Of a DNA stretch of 64,000 nt, positions 12,287-23,996 are shown piece by piece. Source of the stretch: Paramecium sonneborni (Eukaryota; Ciliophora; Oligohymenophorea; Peniculida; Parameciidae). The notes below the pieces were generated by a model. The model saw only the letters and a list, made by a program, of their open reading frames with translations, did no database searches and had not been told where the DNA came from. The translations under genes were made by a program, and so were the position numbers. The stretch is from positions 1 to 64,000 of the forward strand of contig CAJJDN010000147.1 of NCBI GenBank assembly GCA_905182985.1, written 5' to 3'. Position 1 is the stretch's first letter. Each line of letters opens with the position of its first letter.

Positions 12287-12457
12287 NNNNNNNNNNNNNN
12301 NNNNNNNNNNNNNNNNNNNNNNNNNNNNNNNNNNNNNNNNNNNNNNNNNNNNNNNNNNNNNNNNNNNNNNNNNNNNNNNNNNNNNNNNNNNNNNNNNNNN
12401 NNNNNNNNNNNNNNNNNNNNNNNNNNNNNNNNNNNNNNNNNNNNNNNNNNNNNNNNN
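12287..12457. other. Assembly gap (171 N)
   Basis: A run of N between two identical flanks. Because the flanks overlap by about 1 kb, the real distance is negative and no sequence is missing. Confidence 0.95.
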
Positions 12458-13461
12458 ATATCTGCTCAATGACTTTAGAGAAGCTAATTACTATTTTAAA
12501 CTAGCATTAAGATTCAAATATGTATTAGTCTCATATTATTCAAGGAAAAATTGAAGAAAAAGAAAGATATTCTAGAATGAATCAAAGTTCTAATGAAATA
12601 AATGATACATTTCAATTAAAAATTTTATGAATATTTATTCAATTGTTCTTGAAATCATTTTGAACTCTAACAAAAAAAATTATATTTTAAGTTTTATTTA
12701 TCATTCATAAATCATTGCGACAATTATTTATTCAGATATAATTAAACTTATAATTGAAGCCAACCTTAATAGTTGTAGGATAGTTAGATTAACTATACTC
12801 ATAATCATCAAGCTTAATTTCAAAAAATAAAATAAAATTAAGAACTATTATAAATTTTAATTTAATAAATAATCAATTTTCTTGCTCCTCATTATCATCA
12901 ATATTTTATATTGAATAAAAAGCAGACTTGTTAATAAATGGATTCAGATTATGTTCTGAAATTTAAATTGTATCTTAACTTATTAAATTATTGATGTTGT
13001 AATTAATAGATTAAGCTTCAACTTAATGCTATTATTCTAATTAAATATTTGCTTATGCAAAATTATTTTATTTTTCTAACAAATATTCTATATAAATTAA
13101 AGCAAATTTAAACCTTTAGTAGTAGAATAAATAGATAATTCAGGATTCAATTAAATGGCTTTTTCTATAAATTTTAAGGCTTCTTAAAACTAATTCATAC
13201 TACCTAAAGTTATTGCTGATTTTTAATAATTATATAAACCTTTATGATAATTTAATTTTGAATTATTGGAACTTCTTTCAATTGCGTAATTATAATATTC
13301 TAAAGCTTCCTAAAATTTATTAATTTGGTTTAATATATTTGCTTTTTAAACTCATATATTATATATACCTTTAATTGCATAACCTTGAAAATCCTCAGGA
13401 TTTTTCTAAATAGCATAATCTAAGCATCCTAAAGCATCTAACAAATTATCCATTTTAGTTA
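12458..13461. repeat. Unmerged contig overlap 1, right copy
   Basis: Second copy of 11,283-12,286. Its right edge runs on without a break into the rest of the minus-strand TPR gene, so this copy should be kept for that gene. Confidence 0.93.
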
Positions 13462-16400
13462 AAATATTTGCTTTGTCTTAAAATAATGAATATACCTTTA
13501 ATCAAGTGAAAGTCACTTTCATCAGGATTCCTTTAAATAGCGTAATCTATATGGTATAAAGCTTCTTATTATCTATTCATATCGCTTAAAGCAATTGCTA
13601 ATATAATAACTAAAAAGGACCTTTGAAATAATATAATTTAGGGTTCTCTGGATTTTTCATAATAGCGATATCATATTAGTCTGAGGCTTCTTCTAATTTA
13701 TTCAAACTTTCTAATAAAATTGCTATTACTATAACCAAAAATATTAACCTTTATAGCAATAGTTATCTGAGTCGTCAGGATTTTTATAAATTGCATTATC
13801 TATGCTCTCTAAAGCTTCTGAAAGAAGATTCAAACTTTTTAAAGTATTTGCTTGTATATTAATTTAACCACACCTTTATTATAATATAATTTAGAATCTT
13901 AAGAGTTTCTCAAAATAGCATAATCATAATATTCTAAGGCTTCTTAAAATCTACAAAGTCTTTGTAAAACATTTGCTAAAAATAATAAACTATTTGATTA
14001 ACCTTTATCCAAATAATAATCTGATATTTCAGGATTTTCCTAAATAGCTCTTTCATAAAATGATAAAGCTTCTTCAAAGCGACCTATCTTAGTTAATGTT
14101 TTTGCTATTTATTTATTTTTAATTACACCTTTGTTATAATATAACTTCGAATCTGGTTTATTCATATTAATAGCATGGTCATATTATTCCAAAGCTTCTT
14201 CATAACGATTTAAATAGGTTAAGATTATTGCTAATTATCTAATTAATTAATTGAAACCTTTAATTGAGAAAAAATCTTGGATTTCTGAATTTCGATTAAT
14301 AGCATCGTTTATAGCTTAAAGAGCTTCTTCAAAGCGATTCATATTAATTAATGAGTTTGCTTAATATATAAATGTCATTTGAAAACCTTTAGCATAAAAT
14401 GGAGTATCATTATCTGGAACCATTTCATTTAAAAGAATGTAATATGACAAAGCTTCTTAAAATCGATTCATGTTATCTAAAGTATTTGCTACTCAAGTCA
14501 AATCAATATAACCTTTAAAATAATACGGTTTTTCATCCTAAGGAGCTTTCTAAATTGCATAATCATGAAATTTTAAAGCTTCTTCGAAACGTTCTAATGA
14601 ATCTAATGTTTAAGCTATTATCAATAATTAATAATTTAAACCTTTCTAAGTATAATATTTAGATTATTCTGGATTTCTTTAAATAGCACAATCATAAAAA
14701 TATAATGCTTATTCAAAACGATTCAAATTACACAAAACCTTTGCTATAAACTAATTTTTTGATATTTTAACCTTTTTTCTAATAATAAATAGATTGTTCA
14801 GGATTGCATTTAATAGCACATTCGTAATATTCTAAGGCTTCTTCATATCGATTCAAATCTTTTAGTAAATTTGCTTGAGAATTTTATGTATTCATACCTT
14901 TTGCATTAAATGTTTCTGCTTCTTCAGGAGCTTTTTGGATGGCTTGGTCAAAAGATTATAAAGCTTCTTCAAATTGATTCAAAAACTGTAATGTAAACCC
15001 TTTACAAGAAAATATAAATACAAACCTTTTTCACAATAATATTGCTGTTCTTCAGGATTTATTTCAATCGCTTTATCATAATATACTAATGCTTCTTGAA
15101 AAAGATCCATATCTGCTAAAATGCTAGCTAAGGAATTATTGATTACAAAAACCTTTTCTAAAATAATAAAAAGATTCTTTAGGATTTTTTTCAATAGCAA
15201 AATCTATTTATTCTAAAGCTTCCTCAAAACGACTCATATTTTCTAGTGTATATGCTTCAAATATAAAATTATTTCAACCTTTTTAGAAATAATAAGAAGA
15301 ATTTTTCTGATTCTTCTCAATTGCTTAATCATAAGATTCCAATGCTTATTCAAAACAATTCAATTTTTCTAATGCAATTCCTAGGAATATTAAAGATGAA
15401 AAACCTTTTTAGTAATAATATTCTGAATTATTTGGATTTTCTTAAATGATAAGATCATAGATTTCTAAAGATTCCAATAAGCGATTCATTTATAGTAGAT
15501 ATTATTTTAAATTAATACTTTTAAAGTATTAGCTAAAATATAAATTTTGAATTAATCTACCTTTATGAAAATAGATATATTAATCTAAAGGATTTCTAAG
15601 TAAAGCATAATCATAATTTTTCAATGCTTCATCGTACCTCTTCATATTGTATANAAAAAATCTTGGATTTCTGAATTTCGATTAATAGCATCGTTTATAG
15701 CTTAAAGAGCTTCTTCAAAGCGATTCATATTAATTAATGAGTTTGCTTAATATATAAATGTCATTTGAAAACCTTTAGCATAAAATGGAGTATCATTATC
15801 TGGAACCATTTCATTTAAAAGAATGTAATATGACAAAGCTTCTTAAAATCGATTCATGTTATCTAAAGTATTTGCTACTCAAGTCAAATCAATATAACCT
15901 TTAAAATAATACGGTTTTTCATCCTAAGGAGCTTTCTAAATTGCATAATCATGAAATTTTAAAGCTTCTTCGAAACGTTCTAATGAATCCAATGTTTAAG
16001 CTATTATCAATAATTAATAATTTAAACCTTTCTAAGTATAATATTTAGATTATTCTGGATTTCTTTAAATAGCACAATCATAAAAATATAATGCTTATTC
16101 AAAACGATTCAAATTACATAAAACCTTTGCTATAAACTAATTTTTTGATATTTTAACCTTTTTTCTAATAATAAATAGATTGTTCAGGATTGCATTTAAT
16201 AGCACATTCGTAATATTCTAAGGCTTCTTCATATCGATTCAAATCTTTTAGTAAATTTGCTTGAGAATTTTATGTATTCATACCTTTTGCATTAAATGTT
16301 TCTGCTTCTTCAGGAGCTTTTTGGATGGCTTGGTCAAAAGATTATAAAGCTTCTTCAAATTGATTCAAAAACTGTAATGTAAACCCTTTACAAGAAAATA

Positions 16401-17440
16401 TAAATACAAACCTTTTTCACAATAATATTGCTGTTCTTCAGGATTTATTTCAATCGCTTTATCATAATATACTAATGCTTCTTGAAAAAGATCCATATCT
16501 GCTAAAATGCTAGCTAAGGAATTATTGATTACAAAAACCTTTTCTAAAATAATAAAAAGATTCTTTAGGATTTTTTTCAATAGCAAAATCTATTTATTCT
16601 AAAGCTTCCTCAAAACGACTCATATTTTCTAGTGTATATGCTTCAAATATAAAATTATTTCAACCTTTTTAGAAATAATAAGAAGAATTTTTCTGATTCT
16701 TCTCAATTGCTTAATCATAAGATTCCAATGCTTATTCAAAACAATTCAATTTTTCTAATGCAATTCCTAGGAATATTAAAGATGAAAAACCTTTTTAGTA
16801 ATAATATTCTGAATTATTTGGATTTTCTTAAATGATAAGATCATAGATTTCTAAAGATTCCAATAAGCGATTCATTTATAGTAGATATTATTTTAAATTA
16901 ATACTTTTAAAGTATTAGCTAAAATATAAATTTTGAATTAATCTACCTTTATGAAAATAGATATATTAATCTAAAGGATTTCTAAGTAAAGCATAATCAT
17001 AATTTTTCAATGCTTCATCGTACCTCTTCATATTGTATATTGAAGGATTTAATAGATTTGATGAATAGAGTATTAGCTTATTGAAGAAATTATATACCTT
17101 TTCTGCTATATGTTTTACTTTCTTAAGGATTAATTTAAATAACGAAATCATAATATTGTAATGCTTCTTCATGTCGAAACATATTGTTTAAGACGTTTGC
17201 TATTAAAATAAATAATTTAATGCCTTTTCTAAAATATGATCTGTAGTGGTCAGGATTTTTCTTAATAATATAATCGTATAATTATAATTCTTCCTGATGT
17301 CTCTTCATTTTATTTAAAACACATGCTATATAATTGTAAATAATTACCTTTTTTAAAATATAAATTTAATTTTTCTGGATTTTTCTAAATTAACTTGTCA
17401 AAGGATTTTAGAATTTTTTCATAAGGTTGCTCGTTTTTTT
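12873..17440 (-). CDS. Second TPR-repeat protein, one TPR per exon; 5' end damaged
   Basis: Read on the minus strand, this gene has the same plan as its neighbour: TPR exons of exactly 102 nt separated by 21-28-nt introns at the same phase-1 position. After removing the assembly duplication I trace 23 introns and about 22 repeats. The C-terminal exon ends with TGA at 12,873-12,875. The 5' part is odd. Two neighbouring repeat exons carry extra TA-bounded segments of 26 and 28 nt, one intron starts with GC (17,200-17,223), and a 15-A run lies near 17,440. I find no ATG in frame upstream. Either the gene is decaying at its start or unexcised sequence remains in it. Function by family is protein-protein scaffolding, with partners unknown. 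Confidence 0.75.
14269..15653. repeat. Unmerged contig overlap 2, left copy
   Basis: These 1,385 nt recur at 15,655-17,039 with offset 1,386, separated by a single N. The copies differ at only two bases (T/C at 14,604 and 15,990; C/T at 14,733 and 16,119). The left copy stops at the TA that borders the 28-nt insertion seen in the right copy. Confidence 0.93.
15654..15654. other. Single-N contig join
   Basis: One N joins two overlapping contigs. It is a placeholder and does not represent a real base. Confidence 0.9.
15655..17039. repeat. Unmerged contig overlap 2, right copy
   Basis: Second copy of 14,269-15,653, continuous with the 5' part of the minus-strand TPR gene. Minus-strand TPR exons in this block must not be counted twice. 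Confidence 0.93.
16884..16909. other. 26-nt TA-bounded insertion in a TPR exon (candidate retained IES)
   Basis: The exon is 128 nt instead of 102 and goes out of frame. Removing 26 nt between two TA dinucleotides restores 102 nt and a clean repeat starting ANTLLQMNRLLESLEIYD. The segment has no GT-AG ends, so it is not an intron. 26-28 bp is the commonest size of Paramecium IESs. Its ends match the IES consensus TAYAGYNR poorly, which weakens the case. The same segment is at 15,498-15,523 in the duplicate copy. Confidence 0.45.
17040..17067. other. 28-nt TA-bounded insertion in the next TPR exon (candidate retained IES)
   Basis: This exon is 130 nt. Excising 28 nt between TA dinucleotides gives exactly 102 nt and the repeat ANTLYNMKRYDEALKNYDYA. 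There is no GT anywhere in the segment, so splicing cannot remove it. It sits at the same codon position as the 26-nt insertion in the adjacent repeat. The duplicate contig copy ends exactly at its left TA (15,652-15,653). The ends match the IES consensus only weakly. Confidence 0.5.
17200..17223 (-). other. Possible GC-AG intron
   Basis: At the standard intron position of the TPR repeat there is a 24-nt segment that ends in AG but begins with GC on the minus strand. Removing it leaves the flanking exons at 102 nt each. Paramecium introns are nearly always GT-AG, so this is either a rare GC-AG intron or a disabling mutation. Confidence 0.55.
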
Positions 17441-18115
17441 TTTTTTTTGGAAGATGCTGCTTTTATCTCTTTATTGATTATTTTTTGCGTTATATTTATT
17501 ATTTGAAACTATTTAGAATTATTGTGGAATTGGATTATAATTTTAAGAATGCTCTAGCAAAATACCTTTGAATTATTTCTATTTTATAAGCTTATAGAAA
17601 ATATTTTTTAAAATAGTTTAAAACAATAGTATTTCTCTCAAAACAAAAATTAAATGGATAGGCCTCAAGTTTATACTAATAATAATTATTAAATATACTT
17701 CTTTTTCTAATTATTAAGTTTCTTCATTATTGATTATTTAATAATTTATATTAAACAAATAAAATATAAACTTATATTAGAGTATTCAATTTAAAAAAAT
17801 ATTTTATATTAATCAATTATTTCAATCATAGGATTGATTATAACATATTGAATTGATTTAGAATGGTAAAATAGATCTTATTAATTAAAATCAACATTAA
17901 CCGTTATTTTTTTTTATTTTTTAATTACAGTCTATTTTCTATTACATATTCTTGATTAGAGCAAAATCGCTAAGCAATAAACAAGTGTTGTCAAAATACT
18001 CTCACATAAAGAATTAGAATGAATCTTAAATTTTATAATTATTCACTTCTATTCAACAATAGGTTAGAATTAATCAGATTTTAACATTATATATGTGAAA
18101 TAATATTTCTTTAAA
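17441..18115. other. Divergent intergenic region
   Basis: Between the start of the minus-strand TPR gene and the plus-strand gene at 18,116. It is AT-rich, with no ORF or motif I can support. It should hold both promoters, but ciliate promoters have no signature I can read here. Confidence 0.5.
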
Positions 18116-20805
18116 ATGAATATGTCAAATAAAATTTAGAAAAAGATTGTAAAATCAATATTGAAGGAACTTCCCCCAAACAAATCCATAACAGAACATA
18201 AAGTTTATACAGCAAATTCATAATCAGATTAGTAATGAAAATTGATATTCTTAGGTATTAAACTCATAAAGAATATACAAGCAATAAAAATTTTTTATTA
18301 GAAGAAGCTGATAATTATTATAGAATAAGGGAAAGGATAAAACAACAAAAAGATGAAATAAATTAGGATGACTATGTTGGGTTGAAAGATTTGTTAAAAA
18401 CAATGAAACCTTAACATCAATTGGGTGATATGTTTAATGCTATTACAGAAATTGAAAGGATTTAATTGCCAAATGAAAAAAAACTTCCAAACTTAGTAAA
18501 CTCTTTTGAAGTAGAAGGTGGTTTTATTTATTTAATAAATGTTTGGGTAATAGAGTTTATTTATTTTTAGGGGATTGAAGATGAAGAAACATATGAACCA
18601 ATTGATGAAGTTGTGAAACTATTTAAAAGAAATATAACATGGAAGGATAAAGTTAAATGTGTTGCCATCTGTATTGACAGTAATTCCTAAGAAATTATCA
18701 ATATCATATAATAAAAAAAATGGGATATTTTTGATCATTATTGTTTATTGCCAGATTCAGAAATAGGTGAAACATTCTTAGACAATTTTAATGTTGAGGA
18801 AATTCCTATGGCAATTTTAGTAAATAAGTGGGGTAGGATTGTTTGTTTTGGACTTCATGATCATTTATAAATTGAAGAAAAAATAAAATAATAATTATAG
18901 GCTAAGGAAAACATTATAATTTAAAAAGATGATGAATAAATTAATAATACAGGAATAACATAGGAACAATTTAAAATGTTAAAAGCCTATTTTATTGATT
19001 TATGGCTATAACTTTAAAACTAACACTTTGATGGAGAGGTTTAAATCAACTTAACAAAGTAAAATTAATGGAAATAAGATGGTTCTAAGACTTTTCAATA
19101 GGGAAGTAAACTAGAACTAAATTATTCCTTAGAAATGAGAGAAAAAGAAAAGATTCAAGCTTTTATTGAAAAATATTGGAGTGTAATTCCTGAAAGCTTT
19201 AGAGTGATAGAAAATGCTTAAATTAAAGATCTATAAAAATTATAAAAAGAAATATAGCAAAAGTTTTAAAAAGTGTTTGCTACTAAAAGTGTTACTTTAA
19301 CTTATCCAGAAATGTAAAAAATCTCCATATTTTGGAATTAAAAAAAGAAAATTATGGAAATCGAGAATAATAAATCCTTTGTAGTTAAATAGGAGAAGTT
19401 AAATCTTGTAACTTATGAATAAGGAATCAATGAACTTGAAAAGTATTTAGAATAAATAAGTTAAGATGTGGATGCCAAAAAAATAGCAGATAAAATATAA
19501 GATGAATTAAAATCTGCTGTAATATTAGGGCCTGGTAAAAAGTTTGCTCCATTAAAATTTTATAAAATGTTTGGCTCAAATGAAAACAAATCTATTGATC
19601 ATAAATTAGGATAGGTTTTGGTAATTTTCTATTGGTTATGTGAAGAGGAATGTGTAAAAATGATAGATGATTTAATTGAATTTTAAGTAACTAATGTTAA
19701 TAAATGGGGATAAAATGTTAGAATTGTAGCTTGTAATATAGCTGCTCCAGAAGATTCAAAACAGTTGATGGAAGATAATCCAGAATTTTCTAAAAATATT
19801 GAGATTTACTTTAAGAAAAAAAGTTCATTAACAGATACTTCATTATATGGAGTTTCAGAAGTACCTTATTTTGTTATTGTTGATAAATTTGGATATATCA
19901 GAAAATTGAAAGAAGTTGAAAATTTTGAAGAATATATTAACAAACTTTTAAAAGAAGATAAAAAATAAGAAATTAAAAAATAACATAAGAGTGAAAAAGC
20001 TGATCTTATTAGTAAATTAATGTAAACAGAAGAAATTTCTAAGTTAATTCTCAACATTGATCCTTAAAATGTTATATCACTAAAAATTAGTTTTGATGTT
20101 GTTAAGGTAGCAAATGATTAATTAATTTAATAATCTAGTTTAAAATGGTACGTTAGAGATTCTCAAGTTGAAGAATTTAATAAACTTCTAAAATAAGTAT
20201 TTGAAATAATCCCTGAAAATGATTGGGTTATTGATTGTTAGATTTAAAAAACACTATCACTTAAATATCCAGGTTTGATCTGTGCTTTATGTAAAAAGGA
20301 TATTTCTAAAGAAAATTAATAATATTATTGTTATTTTAAGGATGAACATGTTTGTGTCGATTGTGCCGAATTTGACGATAAAAATGAGAAAGGAATGAAA
20401 AGATATAAATATTAACACACATTAATTTTTATTAATGGGCCATTAACAAATTTATCAGTTTTACACAATATTGATTCACATAAAATTGGTAAAAATCTTT
20501 AACTTGCGTAAGGGTATGAAGGTAATTAAAGACATGAAATGGATTGTGATGGTTGTCGTATATCTTCAAAAGGACCAAGATATATTTTAATAAATTCAAA
20601 GCCAGGATAATATGATAAACGCGTAATTATTAATATCTAATATTAGGGTTATCATGACTTATGTGAATTTTGTTTTTAAAAAATAAAGAACAAAGGTTCC
20701 TAAGAGGCAATCTAAATTATGTAAAAATTGGGCTTAGAAAAACTGAATGAAGATACTCTATTCACAAGAGTACTTTTTAATTATGGAAATTATAGAGATT
20801 TTTGA
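18116..20805 (+). CDS. Two-domain thioredoxin-fold protein with C-terminal ZZ-type zinc fingers (~880 aa)
   Basis: The ATG at 18,116 opens a frame interrupted by two introns (18,232-18,254 and 18,547-18,570) and ending at TGA 20,803-20,805. The coding length is exactly 881 codons. An N-terminal thioredoxin-like domain shows LINVWG, then VEEIPMAILVNKWGRIV. A second, near residues 460-600, shows VLVIFYWLCEEECVKM and SEVPYFVIVDKFGYI with the cis-Pro motif. This is the layout of nucleoredoxin/tryparedoxin-like proteins. The active-site CxxC is absent in the first domain and replaced by C-x3-C in the second, so classical disulphide chemistry is doubtful. The C-terminus has two Cys/His clusters, CALCKKDI...HVCVDCAEF and HEMDCDGCR...YHDLCEFCF, of ZZ type. 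It probably acts as a binding or redox-sensing protein, and the substrate is unknown. Confidence 0.85.
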
Positions 20806-21336
20806 AAGTTTAATATTTTATATATCATCTTTAAATATTCTCAATAATCTCTAAGAAGAATGTTTAATTTGTATAACATTTATATATAAAATTGGTTTAA
20901 TTTTTTTTTATAAAATATTATGCAAGAATATTAAAATTAAAAATAATATCTTTCACAAAGTTCGACTTGCATGAATATCCTACATCATTTAATTTTTAAG
21001 ACTTTATTATTATAAAATAGCTTTGTACTTAGTTGAAATGTAACTTAGCCATTTTTGCAATTTGAAGCATAATAGTTAAATTAGCATTATCATTTGAAAA
21101 AATGTCTTTGATTATTAACTTTTACTTAACCTTTAAGAACAATCTTTTAATAAAGGCTAAAATATAAATAATTAGAAAAATAAATCAAAGCCAAAATTTC
21201 AATTGAATATTAGATGTATTTTTACTTTAAAACAGATTTATAGAAAATATTCATAAATATTTAAGCTTGAACTTGGAAATAAATGTATCAAAAAAGATGT
21301 ACTAATGGGCATTAATAATTTGTTGTATAAATATCA
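20806..21336. other. Intergenic region between convergent genes
   Basis: AT-rich 3' flank between the thioredoxin-fold gene and the minus-strand RING gene. No further gene is seen. Most of it is repeated at 21,989-22,502 through the contig overlap. Confidence 0.6.
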
Positions 21337-21987
21337 TCATTTAAATTCTTTGTTGCAAATAGGACATTTTTTATTCTAGTTCAACCATTCTGTAATGCAT
21401 AACTTATGAAAAATATGACTCGTATGACATCTTAACTAAACTATAGGATCTTTATTTGATTTTTCAAGCATTTATTGCAAACAAATAATACAATCTACTT
21501 TATTTTTAAGTTCCACTTAGTAAATAAAACTATTATTTATATTTTAAATTGGTTCCAGCTTTGCCTTTTTTCTATTATTTTAAACTCTTGGAATTACATT
21601 TTCTATAAATTAATGTTATTGTTCTCTGTAAAGAACTTATTGTGGTTAATTATATATTTCGGAATCTTGCATTACCTAAGATATATTTTAGTGCCTAAAT
21701 TTAATTTTAATTCCATTAAAACAAGAACAAAATAAGTACTTCAAAATGATAAGACTATTTATTATTAGTTAAAATATTGCACAATCATAAATAATAATAT
21801 TGTCATAATTTATTATTTAATAATAACTTTTCTCTTCCTTGACAAATTAAATTTAACCTACTATTGTAAGAATAAAACTAATAACTAATAGAAGTTTAAG
21901 TAATCTAAGTTTTATTTCTTATAATTTTAATATTTCATCTATAAGTATTTGATGATTAAAGAATAATTCAATTTTATTGTTTTAAAT
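20823..21987. repeat. Unmerged contig overlap 3, left copy
   Basis: These 1,165 nt recur at 21,989-23,153 with offset 1,166 and a single N between. This copy contains only the C-terminal part of the RING gene (stop at 21,337-21,339) and is truncated at the N. Confidence 0.93.
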
Positions 21988-21988
21988 N
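21988..21988. other. Single-N contig join
   Basis: Placeholder between two overlapping contigs. Confidence 0.9.
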
Positions 21989-23153
21989 TATCATCTTTAA
22001 ATATTCTCAATAATCTCTAAGAAGAATGTTTAATTTGTATAACATTTATATATAAAATTGGTTTAATTTTTTTTTATAAAATATTATGCAAGAATATTAA
22101 AATTAAAAATAATATCTTTCACAAAGTTCGACTTGCATGAATATCCTACATCATTTAATTTTTAAGACTTTATTATTATAAAATAGCTTTGTACTTAGTT
22201 GAAATGTAACTTAGCCATTTTTGCAATTTGAAGCATAATAGTTAAATTAGCATTATCATTTGAAAAAATGTCTTTGATTATTAACTTTTACTTAACCTTT
22301 AAGAACAATCTTTTAATAAAGGCTAAAATATAAATAATTAGAAAAATAAATCAAAGCCAAAATTTCAATTGAATATTAGATGTATTTTTACTTTAAAACA
22401 GATTTATAGAAAATATTCATAAATATTTAAGCTTGAACTTGGAAATAAATGTATCAAAAAAGATGTACTAATGGGCATTAATAATTTGTTGTATAAATAT
22501 CATCATTTAAATTCTTTGTTGCAAATAGGACATTTTTTATTCTAGTTCAACCATTCTGTAATGCATAACTTATGAAAAATATGACTCGTATGACATCTTA
22601 ACTAAACTATAGGATCTTTATTTGATTTTTCAAGCATTTATTGCAAACAAATAATACAATCTACTTTATTTTTAAGTTCCACTTAGTAAATAAAACTATT
22701 ATTTATATTTTAAATTGGTTCCAGCTTTGCCTTTTTTCTATTATTTTAAACTCTTGGAATTACATTTTCTATAAATTAATGTTATTGTTCTCTGTAAAGA
22801 ACTTATTGTGGTTAATTATATATTTCGGAATCTTGCATTACCTAAGATATATTTTAGTGCCTAAATTTAATTTTAATTCCATTAAAACAAGAACAAAATA
22901 AGTACTTCAAAATGATAAGACTATTTATTATTAGTTAAAATATTGCACAATCATAAATAATAATATTGTCATAATTTATTATTTAATAATAACTTTTCTC
23001 TTCCTTGACAAATTAAATTTAACCTACTATTGTAAGAATAAAACTAATAACTAATAGAAGTTTAAGTAATCTAAGTTTTATTTCTTATAATTTTAATATT
23101 TCATCTATAAGTATTTGATGATTAAAGAATAATTCAATTTTATTGTTTTAAAT
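21989..23153. repeat. Unmerged contig overlap 3, right copy
   Basis: Second copy of 20,823-21,987, continuous on its right with the N-terminal half of the RING gene, so the complete gene is read from this copy. Confidence 0.93.
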
Positions 23154-23996
23154 ATCAACTTGCCATATAATAAATAATTTTACTTTTAGCAATAAATTTT
23201 AATAATGCCATAATTATTAATATCATAGTAACATGGAAAATTAAATTAGATACTATTAAAATATAGGAAGTGTCATTTGGTGTTAAAATAATAATCACTA
23301 ATAAAGCAATTAATTTTAAAAAATTATTAATCATAAGGATTATACATAATGCTTTACTTCTAAAAATCACTTTTGGAATATCTATTAATAAGAATTTGAC
23401 TTACTTATATATTTATTAATATATTAATAAGATTGCAAGGATTTAAACCTAACAAGTTAATTGATTTTTGAAATAAAACTTATTCCTTCATATCCAACAA
23501 AAAATGAAAAAATAATAATACACATGATTCCTAGTGGCATTAACATAGGACCTTCAAATTTTGGAGGTGTATAATATTGAATACAATATTAATCAGAATT
23601 ATAGGTATCCTCAAGCATTCTAGGTTATTGCTGAGTATCTTAATTTTTCAAAAAACATTTTGAATAGGTATAACCTACAAAATTTTAGGCAAGAATTATC
23701 ATTGTAATAATGATATAAATATATGTCCATTTATTAGCAGTAAATTGGGAAGAGCTTGAATATTCAAAGAAAAATATAAATGTACATGAGTAGAACCATT
23801 GATTTACTGATTTTTCCACAGGTAGTTTGAGTTATCTATCATTTGCATCAGAGTATAAAATCTACATGTACAAAACACATCCTAAAAGAACAATTAACAT
23901 AAAAGTTAATAAAATGCATATTATTTATTTTTCTCCTTCATTTTAAGTAGCTGCAAAAATTGAAATAATCAAAGTAATTAATATTAAAGCCATCAT
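22503..23996 (-). CDS. Multi-pass membrane protein with C-terminal RING-H2 finger (~481 aa)
   Basis: The start is ATG at 23,996 (MMALILITLIISIF, a hydrophobic segment). Introns are at 23,382-23,404 and 23,159-23,183, and the stop is TGA at 22,503-22,505. The coding length is exactly 482 codons. Several hydrophobic stretches in the first two thirds look like membrane spans, for example IICILLTFMLIVLLGCVLY and IIYNM-type segments near the second intron. The C-terminus is a RING-H2: CIICLQQM, RCHTSHIFH, KLCITEWL, CPICNKEF. Membrane RING-H2 proteins are E3 ubiquitin ligases of the secretory pathway, which hand ubiquitin from an E2 to membrane substrates. The N-terminal part matches no specific ligase I know. 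A truncated duplicate of the 3' part at 21,337-21,987 is an assembly artefact. Confidence 0.85.

Noticed and set aside
11283..13461. True tandem duplication of TPR gene ends
   Set aside because: The copies are identical and separated only by N, as at all other gaps. Contig overlap explains it better.
15491..15498. Perfect TAYAGYNR match inside the disrupted TPR exon as an IES end
   Set aside because: No partner TA at a distance restores the reading frame from this end, so the consensus match is probably accidental.
23155..23370. Separate 71-residue hydrophobic gene
   Set aside because: It is an internal exon of the membrane RING gene, ending only by reading into a 25-nt intron.
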